A stretch of 64,000 nucleotides of DNA from Neostethus bicornis (lineage: Eukaryota; Chordata; Actinopteri; Atheriniformes; Phallostethidae): positions 23,370,506 through 23,434,505 of the forward strand of contig LR738555.1 in assembly GCA_902685375.1 (NCBI GenBank), given 5' to 3'. Position numbers and translations under genes: made by a program. A model generated the notes under the pieces. The model was not told where the DNA came from. It ran no database searches and saw only the letters and a program-made list of their open reading frames with translations. Below, piece by piece: positions 44,489 through 55,204 of the stretch (positions are counted from its first letter, which is position 1; every line of letters starts with the position of its first letter).

Positions 44489-44904
44489 ATGGTGAGACCA
44501 GACATGTTGTTTGATCTAGAGACAGTGGCACTGAGGAAAAGACAGGAAACAGAGATGGAGGTAACAGAGATGAAGATGCTGAGGATCTCTCTGGGAGTGA
44601 CCAGGATGGACAGGATTAGAGGAACAGCACATGTTAGAGGTTTTGGAGATAAAGTCAGAGAGGCCAGACTGAGATGGTTTGGACATGTGCAGAGGACAGA
44701 GAGAGAGTACATCGGGAGAAGGATGCTGGGTTTGGAACCACCTGGAAACAGGCCTAGAGGAAGACCAAAGAGAAGGTTCATGGATACAGTGAAGGAAGAC
44801 ATGAAGATGGTTGGTGTGACCGAAGAAAATACAGCAGATATGGTTCGATGGAAGAAACTGACTTGCTGTGGCGACCCCTGAAACTAAATGCCGAAAGAAG
44901 AAGA
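44489..44904 (+). mobile_element. RTE 3' fragment
   Basis: Plus-strand C-terminal RTE sequence (MKMLRISLGVTRMDRIRGTA; RRFMDTVKEDMKMVGVTEEN) to the tgctgtggcgacccctgaaa 3' end. Confidence 0.9.
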
Positions 44905-45062
44905 CTTCATAATGTCAGTTGCATTTGTTCATGGTGTTTCGGTACAGCTATGCCGACACATGTACAGCGTGATACAATATGATATTCATCATGTACAAAT
45001 TAGTTATTATATGGTGCTTTTAAAAAGTTCTAATCCAGAGTTTTGGATAGAATTAGGAAAAT

Positions 45063-45486
45063 AGAATGGATAGAATGAAAGGGAAAGTGTGCAAACTCAT
45101 GGTGAGACCAGCCATGCTCTTTGGTCTAGAGACAGTGGCACTGAGGAAAAGACAGGAAGCAGAGATGGAGGTAGCAGAGATGAAGATGCTGAGGATCTCT
45201 CTGGGAGTGACCAGGATGGACAGGATCAGAGGAACAGCACATGTTAGAGGTTTTGGAGATAAAGTCAGAGAGGTCAGACTGAGATGATTTGGACACGTGC
45301 AGAGGAGAGAGAGAGGATGCTAGGTTTGGAACCACAAGGAAAGAGGCCTAGAGGAAGACCAAAGAGGAGGTTCATGGATACAGTGAAGGAAGATATTAAG
45401 ATAGTTGGTGTGATTGAAGAGGATACAACAGATAGGGTTAGATGGAAGAAACTGACTTGCTGTGGCGACGCTGAAAGAAGAAGAAG
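45063..45486 (+). mobile_element. RTE 3' fragment
   Basis: A second plus-strand C-terminal RTE fragment close behind the previous one (MKGKVCKLMVRPAMLFGLET onward). Lies in the same direction but with different point changes, so it is probably an independent insertion. Confidence 0.9.
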
Positions 45487-45756
45487 TTTGGAAATATTTC
45501 TAAGTTAGTGAGAGGGCTCTTCAGATCTTTATTCACACACGTGAATATATAAACGTATTTCTTTATAGATTTCAGTTAAATATCTGTGAATATCTTAACG
45601 TGTCATCATGTAAACTTCTCAGTCTTTTCCAACTATTGTCATATTATAACAGAACACAGGTTTTGTGTAAACCTGGGTCTTGTGTAAATTAAAATAGTGC
45701 CTTGTTCTGTAACAACCTGGTGAAACACAAAACTAGCTTCAGTTTTCTGTCTAAAT

Positions 45757-45836
45757 CTTCTTCTCTTTTTAGCATTTCTCTTCAGGGGTCGCCACAGCAA
45801 GTCAGTGTCTTCCATCTGACCCTATCTCCTGCATCC
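45757..45836 (-). mobile_element. RTE 3'-terminal scrap
   Basis: Only the last 80 bases of the family are present (cttcaggggtcgccacagca on the plus strand). Confidence 0.75.
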
Positions 45837-45947
45837 ACCACGTGTCTTTGCCTTCTTTTTGTTTGCCATAATCATATTTGAAATAAAAACAATTTGTATT
45901 TAAAAACGGCACTTTTCTGATATTTTACTAAAGTTAATCAATAAACT

Positions 45948-46290
45948 CGGCAGCACGGTGGCGCAGTGGGTAGCACAGTGGCCTCACAGCAAGAAGGTCG
46001 TAGGTTTGAGTCCAGGGTAGGGCCAAGGTTTGGAACACTGTCCTTTCTGTGTGGAGTTTGCATGTTCTCCCCGTGTTTGCGTAGGTTTCCTCCGGGTACT
46101 CCGGTTTCCTCCCTCCCTTCAAAGACATGTATGCTAGGTTGATTGGCCGATGCCGAAATTGCCCCTAGGAATGAGTGTGTGGGGATGGTTGTATGTGTGT
46201 GACCCCGCGACCTGTTTGAGGTGCACTCTGCCCTTCGCCTTAAATTGGCTCCGGCAACCCCCGCAACCCTGTAAGCGATAGAAGGATAAG
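45948..46290 (+). mobile_element. tRNA-headed interspersed repeat
   Basis: cggcagcacggtggcgcagt, gtagcacagtggcctcaca and ggtttgagtcc give a tRNA-like head with box A/B-like sequence. A conserved body follows (gtgtggagtttgcatgttct; tttcctccgggtactccggt), ending gcaaccctgtaagcgataga. Very common in fish genomes. Confidence 0.8.
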
Positions 46291-46317
46291 AAGATGAATA
46301 ATGATTAAACTCAAGAT

Positions 46318-46540
46318 TAGGGGAGGTGTTGGCTCAGTGGTAGAGTGCCTGTCCTTAGACCAAGAGAAGCTGGTTCAATTCCCACTGAGCCCCATAGGTG
46401 TTCCTGGAGCAGACCCACAAGCCCTAGTTGCTCCAACCATTGGCATCGACGTGGCTGCCTGCTGCAGTGCAATACAGCACAGTAACCTTCCCAATGAGGG
46501 ATCAATACAGTATAGTACAATAAAATTGGTAAATATCTCA
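46318..46540 (+). mobile_element. tRNA-derived SINE
   Basis: gttggctcagtggtagagtg (box A-like) and ctggttcaattcccactgag (box B-like) head a body ending cagtgcaatacagcacagta. Confidence 0.65.
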
Positions 46541-46664
46541 TTTAAAAGAAAAACTATATATTTTTTATTAACTGTTGGATTTGGTGTTTTGATACCGACA
46601 TACAAAAAAAAATACTGATTCTGAAAGAAAATTATTTTTCCTTCAAGTAAATAAAGTAACATTT

Positions 46665-46815
46665 GAAAATGTCCACCCGTGGACCAGGAGAAGCCGGTTC
46701 GATTCTCAGTGGGCCCATGCCTTAGTGTCCTTGGCAACTTCTTGTTAACCCTCCGTTTTTCCCACCTTTTGATGCCTACTGCGGTGCAATACAGCCCAAA
46801 AATTTGGGAATTAGC
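46665..46815 (+). mobile_element. SINE fragment
   Basis: ggagaagccggttcgattct (box B-like) and tactgcggtgcaatacagcc match the SINE just upstream; the 5' head is missing. Confidence 0.5.
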
Positions 46816-46837
46816 ACCTCTAAATCTAATATCAGGA

Positions 46838-47395
46838 ATGCACGGTGGTGCAGTGGTTAGCACAGTGATCTCGGAGCAAGAAGCAGGGGCGGATCCAGGA
46901 TTTTCTAAAACGGGGGAAGGGCTGAGTGGTAATTGACAAAGTCAGTACCCAGAATGTTTAAAAAAATAAGAGTCATTTTCCTGCATTTAGGTGGGCTATT
47001 TGCTGGCCCTGAAAGGGGATAGCTGGACTTGTTTCCTTTCTTTTTTTTTTTTTTTTTTTTTTGTGGACAAAAAAGCGGGGTCCCCTCCCTGAATCTGCCC
47101 CTGAGAAGGTCGTTGTTCGAGTCCTGGAGTGTGGGTGAAGCTTGAAACACTGGCCTTTCTGTGTGGAGTTTGCATGTTCTCCCCATGTATGCGTCGGTTT
47201 CCTCCGGAATACTCCGGTTTCCTCCCACACTCCAAAACATGCACGCCATGTTGATTGGCCGGTTGATTGGTCTTAGGAGTGCATGTAAGGGGGAATGGTT
47301 GTGTTTGTGGCTTGGTGACAGACTGGCGATCTGTTTGGGGTGTACCCTGCCCCTCACCTTAAATCAGCGGGGATAGACTCTGCCATCCCCCGCGA
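46838..47395 (+). mobile_element. tRNA-headed repeat interrupted by a MITE
   Basis: Head gcacggtggtgcagtggtta ... gagcaagaag, then a foreign block (46884-47103), then gaaggtcgttgttcgagtcc and the usual body (gtgtggagtttgcatgttct) to about 47395. Confidence 0.8.
46884..47103. mobile_element. Small MITE with CAGGGGC termini
   Basis: Terminal sequences CAGGGGCGGATCCAGG and the complement of CAGGGGCAGATTCAGG form imperfect inverted repeats. They are flanked by AGAAG on both sides (46879-46883, 47104-47108). It interrupts the tRNA-headed repeat, so the insertion is unambiguous. Confidence 0.8.
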
Positions 47396-47399
47396 CTCT

Positions 47400-47859
47400 T
47401 AGGAATAATCAGTTTAGCAAACAAGACAAATTATTAAAATGAATCTAATTATAGATAAAAAAAAAAAAAACATGCGTACGATTATAATTTTTTTTTTCTT
47501 TTAACATCTGACAAAAAAAAAAACTTTTCATACACTTTCAAACATACGTCATCATTTAAAAAAAAATTCTCTGGAGATGATCAGCAAAGATTTTAATTTA
47601 AAAAATATTTTATGATTAAATAAAAATTAATTAACCCTATAATGCAATTTATTATTATTATTATTAATGAATTAATGAATAAATAATTATTAATTAATTA
47701 ATTTTATTATTATTATTTAATTATTTTTTTTAAAAAATAGAATTTTCTGACATTTATTTTTTTGGGTGGGCTTTATAGGGTTAATAAATAAAAAATAATT
47801 TTGAAGATTTTAAGCAAAAAAAAAAAAAACTCGCTCATTTTTTCGAGCGATCACTGAAC
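47400..47859. other. AT-rich low-complexity DNA
   Basis: Runs of A, T and ATT/TAA simple repeats (for example 47650-47745). No gene or element seen. Confidence 0.7.
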
Positions 47860-48082
47860 GCAGCACCTTGCAGAAACCGGAAGTACAGAAACTTTTCAGC
47901 TTAGTGTTAAAACTGTTCACACATGAGAGAGAGAGAGAGTGTGTGTGAGCGGTGGGGTAATGATGGTGAAATCATCACACACAGATCTTTTTTATTTGTA
48001 AATTCATAGAGAAGGAAGAAAAAAAGGCGTAAGCCGCGTTTTTTCTGGAGAAGGACTTTATTTCTGAGTGAAAATCATCAAA
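47860..48082 (+). promoter_or_regulatory. bcr: bcr promoter and 5' leader
   Basis: An ETS consensus ACCGGAAGT lies at 47876-47884, about 200 bases before the start codon. A GA/GT run (47929-47948) follows. No TATA box is seen. Confidence 0.5.
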
Positions 48083-48833
48083 ATGTGGGAACAGGAGGAA
48101 TTTGCAAAACATTGGAGGAATGAATTTCCTGATGGAGAAGTACCTGAAATGCATTTAAACTCCGTGGAGGACATTGAAACTGAACTAGAGACATGTAAAA
48201 GCAAGCTGAAGAAGCTCCAGAAAGCTTTGGCGGAGGAAAAATTCAAGGTGTTTTATCTTCAAACGACCATGGAGCGACAAAAACAAACCAACCCGGAAAG
48301 ATATGGAGCGAAAGATGAAAACTGTAACGCGTTCGCTTTTAGTAAAACTAGCCTTAGAAAAGAAGAGGACGGTGTGAACCGTATTAATGTAACTGATTCT
48401 AGTGGAGTGAAGCCTAACACCGCTTTAAACCCCCCGGGAGGTTTAATTCGGAGTAAGTTTAGGACAGGTAAGCCGGTCCCCATCCCTGTTCCACCGGTAA
48501 CATTCAACTCCCAGAAAGGCCTTGTTATCGTACCCCAAAGCAATGAAAACGATGAAAGCAGCGATCGGGAATACGAGGATGGAGAACTGAATGAGAATTT
48601 TCTCAGGAATAACTTGTTGACTCCAAAGACAGGAGGTAAAGACAGGTTGAAGACCCCAGGTAACCCCCTTCCAGATAGTCGCAGAGCTGTCCGCCACAGC
48701 AGGGACTTTGACTCAGGAGATGATGGCAGGCTGTCCCCATCCTACCAGTCTGGAGCATCTCGGGGATCCAGATGCAGCACCCCGGATAGAAGGAGTGATG
48801 GATACCTCAGCTCAGACCTGGATGACTCATCAG
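48083..48833 (+). CDS. bcr: BCR-family protein, first coding exon (partial gene)
   Basis: The ATG at 48083 opens a frame of 250 codons plus one base. It ends at a donor (TCATCAG|GTAATT). The N-terminus, FAKHWRNEFPDGEVPEMHLN then VEDIETELETCKSKLKKLQK then EEKFKVFYLQT, is the BCR coiled-coil oligomerisation domain (about residues 5-70). Later REYEDGELNENFLRNNLL matches a conserved BCR stretch, and the tail is Ser-rich (RCSTPDRRSDGYLSSDLDD). BCR carries RhoGEF, PH, C2 and RhoGAP domains downstream; none is in the window. Human BCR exon 1 encodes about 426 residues, so this exon is much shorter. The paralogue abr cannot be excluded, as human ABR and ASPA both lie on 17p13, but the coiled coil favours bcr. 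Confidence 0.8.
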
Positions 48834-48864
48834 GTAATTCCAACACTCATTCATCACTTTAGAC

Positions 48865-50289
48865 CAGTGGTTTTCAAATTTTTTTCATGCCAAGGTACAA
48901 TTTTCCATAAAAAAAATAAAAAAAATCTTGAGGCACATCATCAAAAATTGTTAAAAACTATTTATTCATTTGCAAATTTAAATTATTTAAATGATTTAAT
49001 TTAAATTTGCATATGATATTGCATATGCAACATGGACACATGGTTAGGACACATGGTTCCGTTCCGTCATCTCCCGCTTGTTCCGGGGTCGGGTCGCGGG
49101 GGTAACACCCTCAAACGGGCAGCCCAGGCCTCTCTCTCCCCGGCTGCATCCTCTTGCTTACCTGGAAGGATCCCAAGTCGTTCCCCGGCCAGCTGTAAGA
49201 CATAGTCTCTCAAGCGGGTACGGGGTCTGCCCCTTGGTTTCCACCCGGTGGGACGTGCCCAAAACACCTCGCCCGCGAGGCGCTCGGGGGGCATTCTGAC
49301 TAGATGCCCGAACCACCCCATCTGGCTCCTCTCGACCTGGAGGAGCGGCTCGACACCGAGCTCCTCCCGGATGGCAGAGCTCCTCACCCGATCTCTGAGT
49401 GAGAGCCCAGCCACCCTGCGGAGGAAGCTCATTTCGGTCGCTTGTACCCGCGATCTCATTCTTTCGGTCACCACCCACAGCTGGTGACCATAGGTGAGGG
49501 TTGGAACGTAGATCGACTTGTAAATCGAGAGCTTTGCTTTTCGGCTCAGCTCTCTCTTTGCCACGACGGACTGATGCAGCGTCCTAGTTATTGCTGATGC
49601 CGCACCAATCTGCCTGTCGATCTCCCGCTCCATCCTTCCCCCACTCGTGAACAAGACCCCGAGATACTTAAACTCCTGGTTGCATATGCAATATGATATG
49701 CAACCATGTGTCCTAATGTGCACAGTGTTATTCTGTGCACTTTTTAAAGTTTTGCATCTTTTTTCCCCCCATATTATTGTGTTTGGTTCCAGACAAGGAG
49801 CCTATCAGAAGATTTACCCAGAATGCAAGAGAAACTTTTACCTCTCTCATGTCTTGCAGAAAATGTGAGATTTAAATAGAATCCAAATTTTTTCTGCTTT
49901 AAAACTCAAGCTCAATGTTCTTATAAAGTCTCAAAAACATGTAGAAAATACAATCCAATAGGTGGGGGAGTTTTTGGGAGGGATGGACAGTAGCATGCAA
50001 CAAAAAAGCAGAGAAGAAGAGTGGGTTGCTATGGTTACAAAAACAACCGACTGCAAGACTTCCCTGCCTGTCTCTAAATAAAAGACAAGATTTCATAATA
50101 ATAAACATAAATAAATACACTTTACTCTATTTTTTACACAAACATTGTGTGATCAACCAAAATAATCTTTTCAAACTATCGGTAGATCATGATCACCATA
50201 TAAGGTGAAATAGGATCATTTCCTATGGCACACCTAACGATCTCTCATGGTACACTAGTGTGCCGTGGATCACTGGCTGGAAAACACTG
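48865..50289. mobile_element. hAT-like element in bcr intron 1, split by a LINE
   Basis: The ends are CAGTGGTTTTCAAA and the complement CAGTGTTTTCCAGCC. They are flanked by CTTTAGAC (48857-48864) and CTTTAGTG (50290-50297), an imperfect 8-bp target duplication. Inside the ends is the usual ggcacac/gtgccgtgg sequence. No transposase frame is visible. A family B LINE fills 49057-49677. Confidence 0.65.
49057..49677 (-). mobile_element. LINE fragment, family B (nested in hAT-like element)
   Basis: Minus strand: QEFKYLGVLFTSGGRMEREI, VPTLTYGHQLWVVTERMRSR, EMSFLRRVAGLSLRDRVRSS, then the family 3' end (gttccgtcatctcccgcttg). The frame is open for 218 codons, making this one of the better preserved copies. 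Confidence 0.9.
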
Positions 50290-50550
50290 CTTTAGTGTTT
50301 TTCTATTTATCTAGAAGCTCTTTACCAAGACAGAAAGTGGTCAAAGATGTTAATAAAAGTCACTTATGTGTCTCAAAGTCCAGTTTAAAGGTAGTTTGGG
50401 GACATCTTTATAAATTCTTTGCAATATTCCATATACTTAAATTTGACTCTACTGGTTGCAATCAATGTCCTGAAAATAATATTAACAATATTGGAAGAAA
50501 ATTCTACATATATAAAATATGTAAGATTATTTTTTGTGCATCCAGTGCAA

Positions 50551-50884
50551 CTTGCAGGTGGCTCGTTTCTAGCTGAGCTTGGAGTAGAACCATTGCTCTT
50601 CAAGATCGAGAGAAGCCAGATGGGGGAGGGTTCGGGCATCAGGTTAGAATGCCTCCCGAACACCTCGCTGGTGAGGTGTTTCAGTCACGAGGAGATCTAG
50701 GGCCAGGCCTCAGACCTGCTGGAGAGACTATGTCTCACAGCTGGACGGGGAACGCCTTAGGATGCTTCCGGGTGAGCTGGTGGGTGCAACCGGGATGAGA
50801 GAAGCCTGGGTTTCCCGTCTGAGGTTGTTACTCCTGCGACCCAACCCCGGATAAGCAGAAGATGACATAACAAAACAGAGTGCA
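50551..50884 (+). mobile_element. LINE fragment, family B
   Basis: Diverged plus-strand 3' end: ELGVEPLLFKIERSQ-like sequence to cccggataagcagaagatga. Confidence 0.75.
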
Positions 50885-51269
50885 ACCAGTGGAAGACAAC
50901 CCATGGAAGGATGAGAAGGGAATTAATAAGCTGCAATCTTTTTTGTATGGGGAACAAAACCTGTTGTCCCACAGCCCGTCGATCACTTTAACTTCCTGGT
51001 TTTGGTGATATGTATCATTTCTATTGGTTGGACACCAACCTGTCTAGCCACTTGAATTTTGCAGTATTCACGAGTTTGCAATTATTTGAGAATCTATCAG
51101 GCTGTTTTCCAGGAGATCGGTTTCCAGTCCGCACCAGTGGGTTAACGACCAAATCACAGAACAAGGCTGGACGTCAGACAAGTTACATCCTATTTTTCAA
51201 CCATACTTTTAATTTTTAGCCTTTTTACTCAGTTCAAAAACCTTTTCCCAAATGCTGTCAGCAGAGCGT

Positions 51270-51575
51270 ATCTCAGATAATAATGATAATAATAATGCAT
51301 TGAACTTATATAGCGCTTTTCTAGACACTCAAAGACGCTTTACATTTATATATATATGCATTATTCATTCACTCCATACGATCATTCACACACACACAAC
51401 ATTCATTCCTGATGATGGGAGCTACCATGCAAGGCGCAGACTACTATCATCAGAAGCAACTGGGGGTTCGGTGTCTTGCTCAAGGACACCTCGGCATGGA
51501 CTCTGGGCGGGGGATCGAACCTGCGACCTTCCGGTTACGGAGCGGTCGCCCTACCCACGGAGCCATCCATCCAGA
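51270..51575 (-). mobile_element. tRNA-derived SINE, minus orientation
   Basis: A tail-like segment atagcgcttttctagacact and a head read in reverse: ggatggctccgtgggtaggg ... ggttcgatccc (complement of gggatcgaacc near 51510). Contains box A/B-like sequence. Confidence 0.65.
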
Positions 51576-52322
51576 TAAAAAGTGTGATAGAATTCAGTTT
51601 AGAGTTTAACACATCCTTCTGGATGTTGCATGATTTATATCACCAGGCTGTTGCTCATATCGTACTGCTCTCTTTTGAGAAGTTATTATTGGTTGAAAAT
51701 TTAAATTATTCTCATGCATGGTTCATACGCTTTTGTACGGCTTATAATCTAATCAGTGATTTCTTCTTTAGGTTGATGTGAAAACTAGAAAAAGTTTTAC
51801 ATGAACAGACACTAAATGATTATGCAAATAGAATTTAAGTGGCATCGAGAGAGATCATTGCTTTGGTTTGTCTGGATTGTGTTGTTTTCATAATTTTGCA
51901 TTATGATGTTTAGTCGTACCTTTTTTTAAATTTCTAGAATAAGTATTTTAACTAGTTGGGATATTCTTTTTTTGTTGCATCCCCGACACTCAGAAATGGA
52001 CAAAGTGGTTCAGAGGATTTTTTTCCAGTATTAGATTGCAGAGGAAAACTAGCTTTTGCCCTTTGTGCCTGTGATTGTGGTCTTCCGGTTACTTCCCGCA
52101 GGAGGTGTGACTAGACTTTTCCTTGGAAATAGGATGAGGAGCCAGCCATATGGAACGGGCTCAGGCGAACACTGCTTCTTTGTATTGAGAAGAGACAGAA
52201 AAGGTGGCCCAGGCATCTGGTTAGGAAACCTCCTGGACTGCTCTATTGTGATTTGTTCCAAAGATTTGTCCCCAAGAGAAAGTCTAGGGAAGACTCAGGA
52301 CTCACTTTAAAAGAAAGAAAGA

Positions 52323-52650
52323 AAGGTTTTCTCTATTCATCCCTCACCGGGGAAATTTGTGTGCTGCACTCCAGGGGGAAGGATGGCTCAGTGAGTAAGG
52401 CGACCGCCCTGTAACCGGAGGGTTGCCGGTTCGATCCCCTGCCAGGAGTTCATGCCAAGGTGTCCTTGAGCAAGACACCGAACCCCCTGTTGTTCCTGAT
52501 GGTGGCTTGCACCTTGCATGGCAGCATCCCCATCAAGTATGAATGTGTATGTCTGAATGGGTGAATGTGAGCTACGCTGTAAAGCGCTTTGAGTGCCGAC
52601 AAAGGTGGAAAAGCGCTATATAGGTAGAGTCCATTTACCATTTACACCGC
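52323..52650 (+). mobile_element. tRNA-derived SINE
   Basis: aggatggctcagtgagtaag (box A-like) and gttgccggttcgatcccctg (box B-like), with a body ending gtaaagcgctttgagtgccg ... aagcgctatataggta and an accattta tail. Confidence 0.75.
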
Positions 52651-52654
52651 AGCA

Positions 52655-52800
52655 AGCTGCCCTTCGACGGCGCCAATGGTGGGAGAAGCGAGGGTTAGGT
52701 GTCTTCTCCAAGGACCCTAGACGTGCTCTCTGTGGGATGCGAACCCGCGAACTTCTGGTCTGCGCGCAAACGCTCTAACCGCTGAGCTGCCGTCTCCCCT
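52655..52800 (-). mobile_element. tRNA-derived SINE fragment, minus orientation
   Basis: On the minus strand, gacggcagctcagcggttag and gttcgcgggttcgcatccca are box A/B-like; the body (tccttggagaagacacctaa) resembles 19613-19800. Confidence 0.65.
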
Positions 52801-54305
52801 TTAGGGAAAGAGAACCCCTTTAGGTTCTGACTATTTAGATTAAAAGTTAAGCAATGGAAAGAATGACTCTTATCTATACCTTGACGTTTAGATTGAGAAC
52901 TTTAACTCAAGACTTAAAAAAAAAAAAACAAAAAAAAAAACTTGTGGAAATAGTCAACATAATTAATTCTTTGTCATTGTTATGACTCAAAAGTGAGTGA
53001 TAACTCATGAGAATAGATTTAGGAAGACTTTTGGGACACACTGTCTGGTATTTTCCTGCCAATATTAAAGGATTAATGTTACCTAAGCACTATTTAATGG
53101 ATCATAATTTCATATTCTACTGTTTAAATGATGTCTTTTAATAGGAGAAAGAGGACTTTTCATTATTTTTAAAGTGAAAACTTCAGTTCCTTGCCAGAAA
53201 TATATTGATGTTTGGAAAGATGAGAAAAGAGAGATGCTGAGCAGAGTAGGGCAAAGAGTTGTAAAAAGATAGTAAATAAAGAAACAAGATGCAACATTTA
53301 CTTATCTAGGTTGAAAAAAAATGCTATATTTTTAGGCTTTTAATCACTTTAATCATTGTTGTGCAGGATATTGATGTTTGTCTTAGACTTGTGGAATAAT
53401 TCAGTGGAAGTTTAATTGTAATCATGAACAATGGAGGGTGTGTAAAGATGTGGGAAGAGCTTCAGGCACTTTCACAGGCTTCTGCAAACATGGCTCTGAA
53501 GTCCAAATCTGTTATGGAAGCAACAGCAGTCTTCAGAATTTTTTTCGCCACTTGCAGGTTTATGCAAGCGGTGTGCTATTCTCAGCAGGCTCGATCATAT
53601 GGATGTCTTTATGCAACATGCTAGAAACCAGTTTTCTGTTAGAATGCGTGAGTCAGAGGCCTTTGGGTCCGCACTTTGGGTTATTTCTGAGTAAACCTCT
53701 GATTCATAACACTGCTATTGTAAAGCTGCCCTCATAACTTTGCAATTTACAAGCTTGCTACAGAAACAAGACACATTTTTTTTTTTTACCAATTAAAAAG
53801 CAATGTAAAACATGGGTCAAACATATTGGTTTTTACATTCAGCACTTTTAAATCTGTTTGCAAACAGGATGGCTCTGCTGAGAGGGCTGTTTCCTGTTCC
53901 TCTTGCCTATAACCCACTTATCTTCGCTGCATTTGCAGCTCTTCAAACACAGAAACCTCAATTGCATCTTCTGTCATTGCCAGTTTTAAGAAAAAAAAAT
54001 GCAATATCTCCTACCCGTGTCTGGTGGTTACTCATTCTACATATGTACATATGTGCATGTAGATGTGAACATATATGTATATTTCAATTTTATGCCGATT
54101 TGTTAATCTGAAATAGTGCATACATGCCCTAAATATACTGCGCAGTAGTTTTTCATACTCTCTAAATTGTAATTCTATTTACTCCCTTTCCATTTAAGGG
54201 TTGGTCATTTTCGGCAAGGTACGGTAGAAGTTCTGCACATTCTCAGTTTAAACCAACTGAAACCATCTGGCCACCACGCACCTGATGAGTCATGATAAAA
54301 GTCAG
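52801..54305. other. Intron or intergenic sequence, nothing recognised
   Basis: Presumably bcr intron 1. Short frames exist but none shows domain-like sequence or convincing splice context. Confidence 0.4.
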
Positions 54306-54309
54306 TTTC

Positions 54310-54640
54310 GTTTCGCGGTCTTCCGCTCATCCCTAACAGGGTTGCAGGAGGTGCTGGAAACTACCCTGGCTGAATTCAGGCGAGAGATAGGATACACCCC
54401 AAACAGGTCGCCAGTTTGTTGCGGGACTGCACACAGATAATCATCCACACACACACACTCATTCCGAGGGGCAATTTCGTAGCAGCCAATCAACGTAACA
54501 TGCATGTTTTTGGAGGGTGGGCGAAAACCCATGCACACACAGGAAGAACGTGCAAACTCCACACAGAAAGGACAGAGTGTAAACCCCCCCCCCTCACTTC
54601 TGGACTTGAATCCTGACCTTCTTGCAGCAAGGCCAGTGTG
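54310..54640 (-). mobile_element. tRNA-headed repeat, minus orientation
   Basis: Reverse complement of the 45948-46290 type: gcagcaaggccagtgtg, acgtgcaaactccacacaga, and cctaacagggttgc at the far end. Confidence 0.75.
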
Positions 54641-54774
54641 CTGGCCATAAAAATCAGTGATGCTCGTTGTTTTCTCAGAGTCACAGAGACACTGTAAATG
54701 AACGAAGAAGGAACAAAAAAAAAATTACAGAAAAATTGCAGCTTTTTGGGGTTACCTCATCACAGTTGTTTGTA

Positions 54775-55201
54775 TCTTCTTCTTTCGACATTTGCCTTCA
54801 GGGGTCGCCACAGCAAGTCAGTTTCTTCCATCTAACCCTATCTGCTGTATCCTCTTTGGTCATACCAGCTATCTTCATGTCTTCCTTCACTGTATCCATG
54901 AACCTCCTCTTTGGTCTTCCTCTAGGTCTCTTTCCTGGTGGTTCCAAACCCAACAACCTTCTGCCAATGTACTCTCTCTCTCTCTCCTCTGCACATGTCC
55001 AAACCATCTCAGTCTGGCCTCTCTGACTTTATCCCCAAAACCTCTAACATGTGCTGTTCCTCTGATCCTGTCCATCCTGGTCATTCCCAGAGAGATCCTC
55101 AGCATCTTCATCTCTGCTACCTCCATCTCTGTTTCCTGTCTTTTACTCAGTGCCACTGTCTCTACACCAAACAGCATGGCCGGTCTCACCACGGTTTTGT
55201 A
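54775..55201 (-). mobile_element. RTE 3' fragment in bcr intron 1
   Basis: Minus strand: YKTVVRPAMLFGVETVALSK, MKMLRISLGMTRMDRIRGTA, and the 3' end at 54780 (ttcgacatttgccttcaggg). Confidence 0.9.
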
Positions 55202-55204
55202 TGG

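Noticed and set aside
52655..52800. Functional tRNA gene
   Set aside because: Box A/B-like sequence is present, but the body and tail are those of a SINE and a complete cloverleaf cannot be drawn.
53424..53740. Overlapping 66- and 99-codon frames in bcr intron
   Set aside because: No family resemblance, no splice context compatible with bcr, ordinary length for chance frames.
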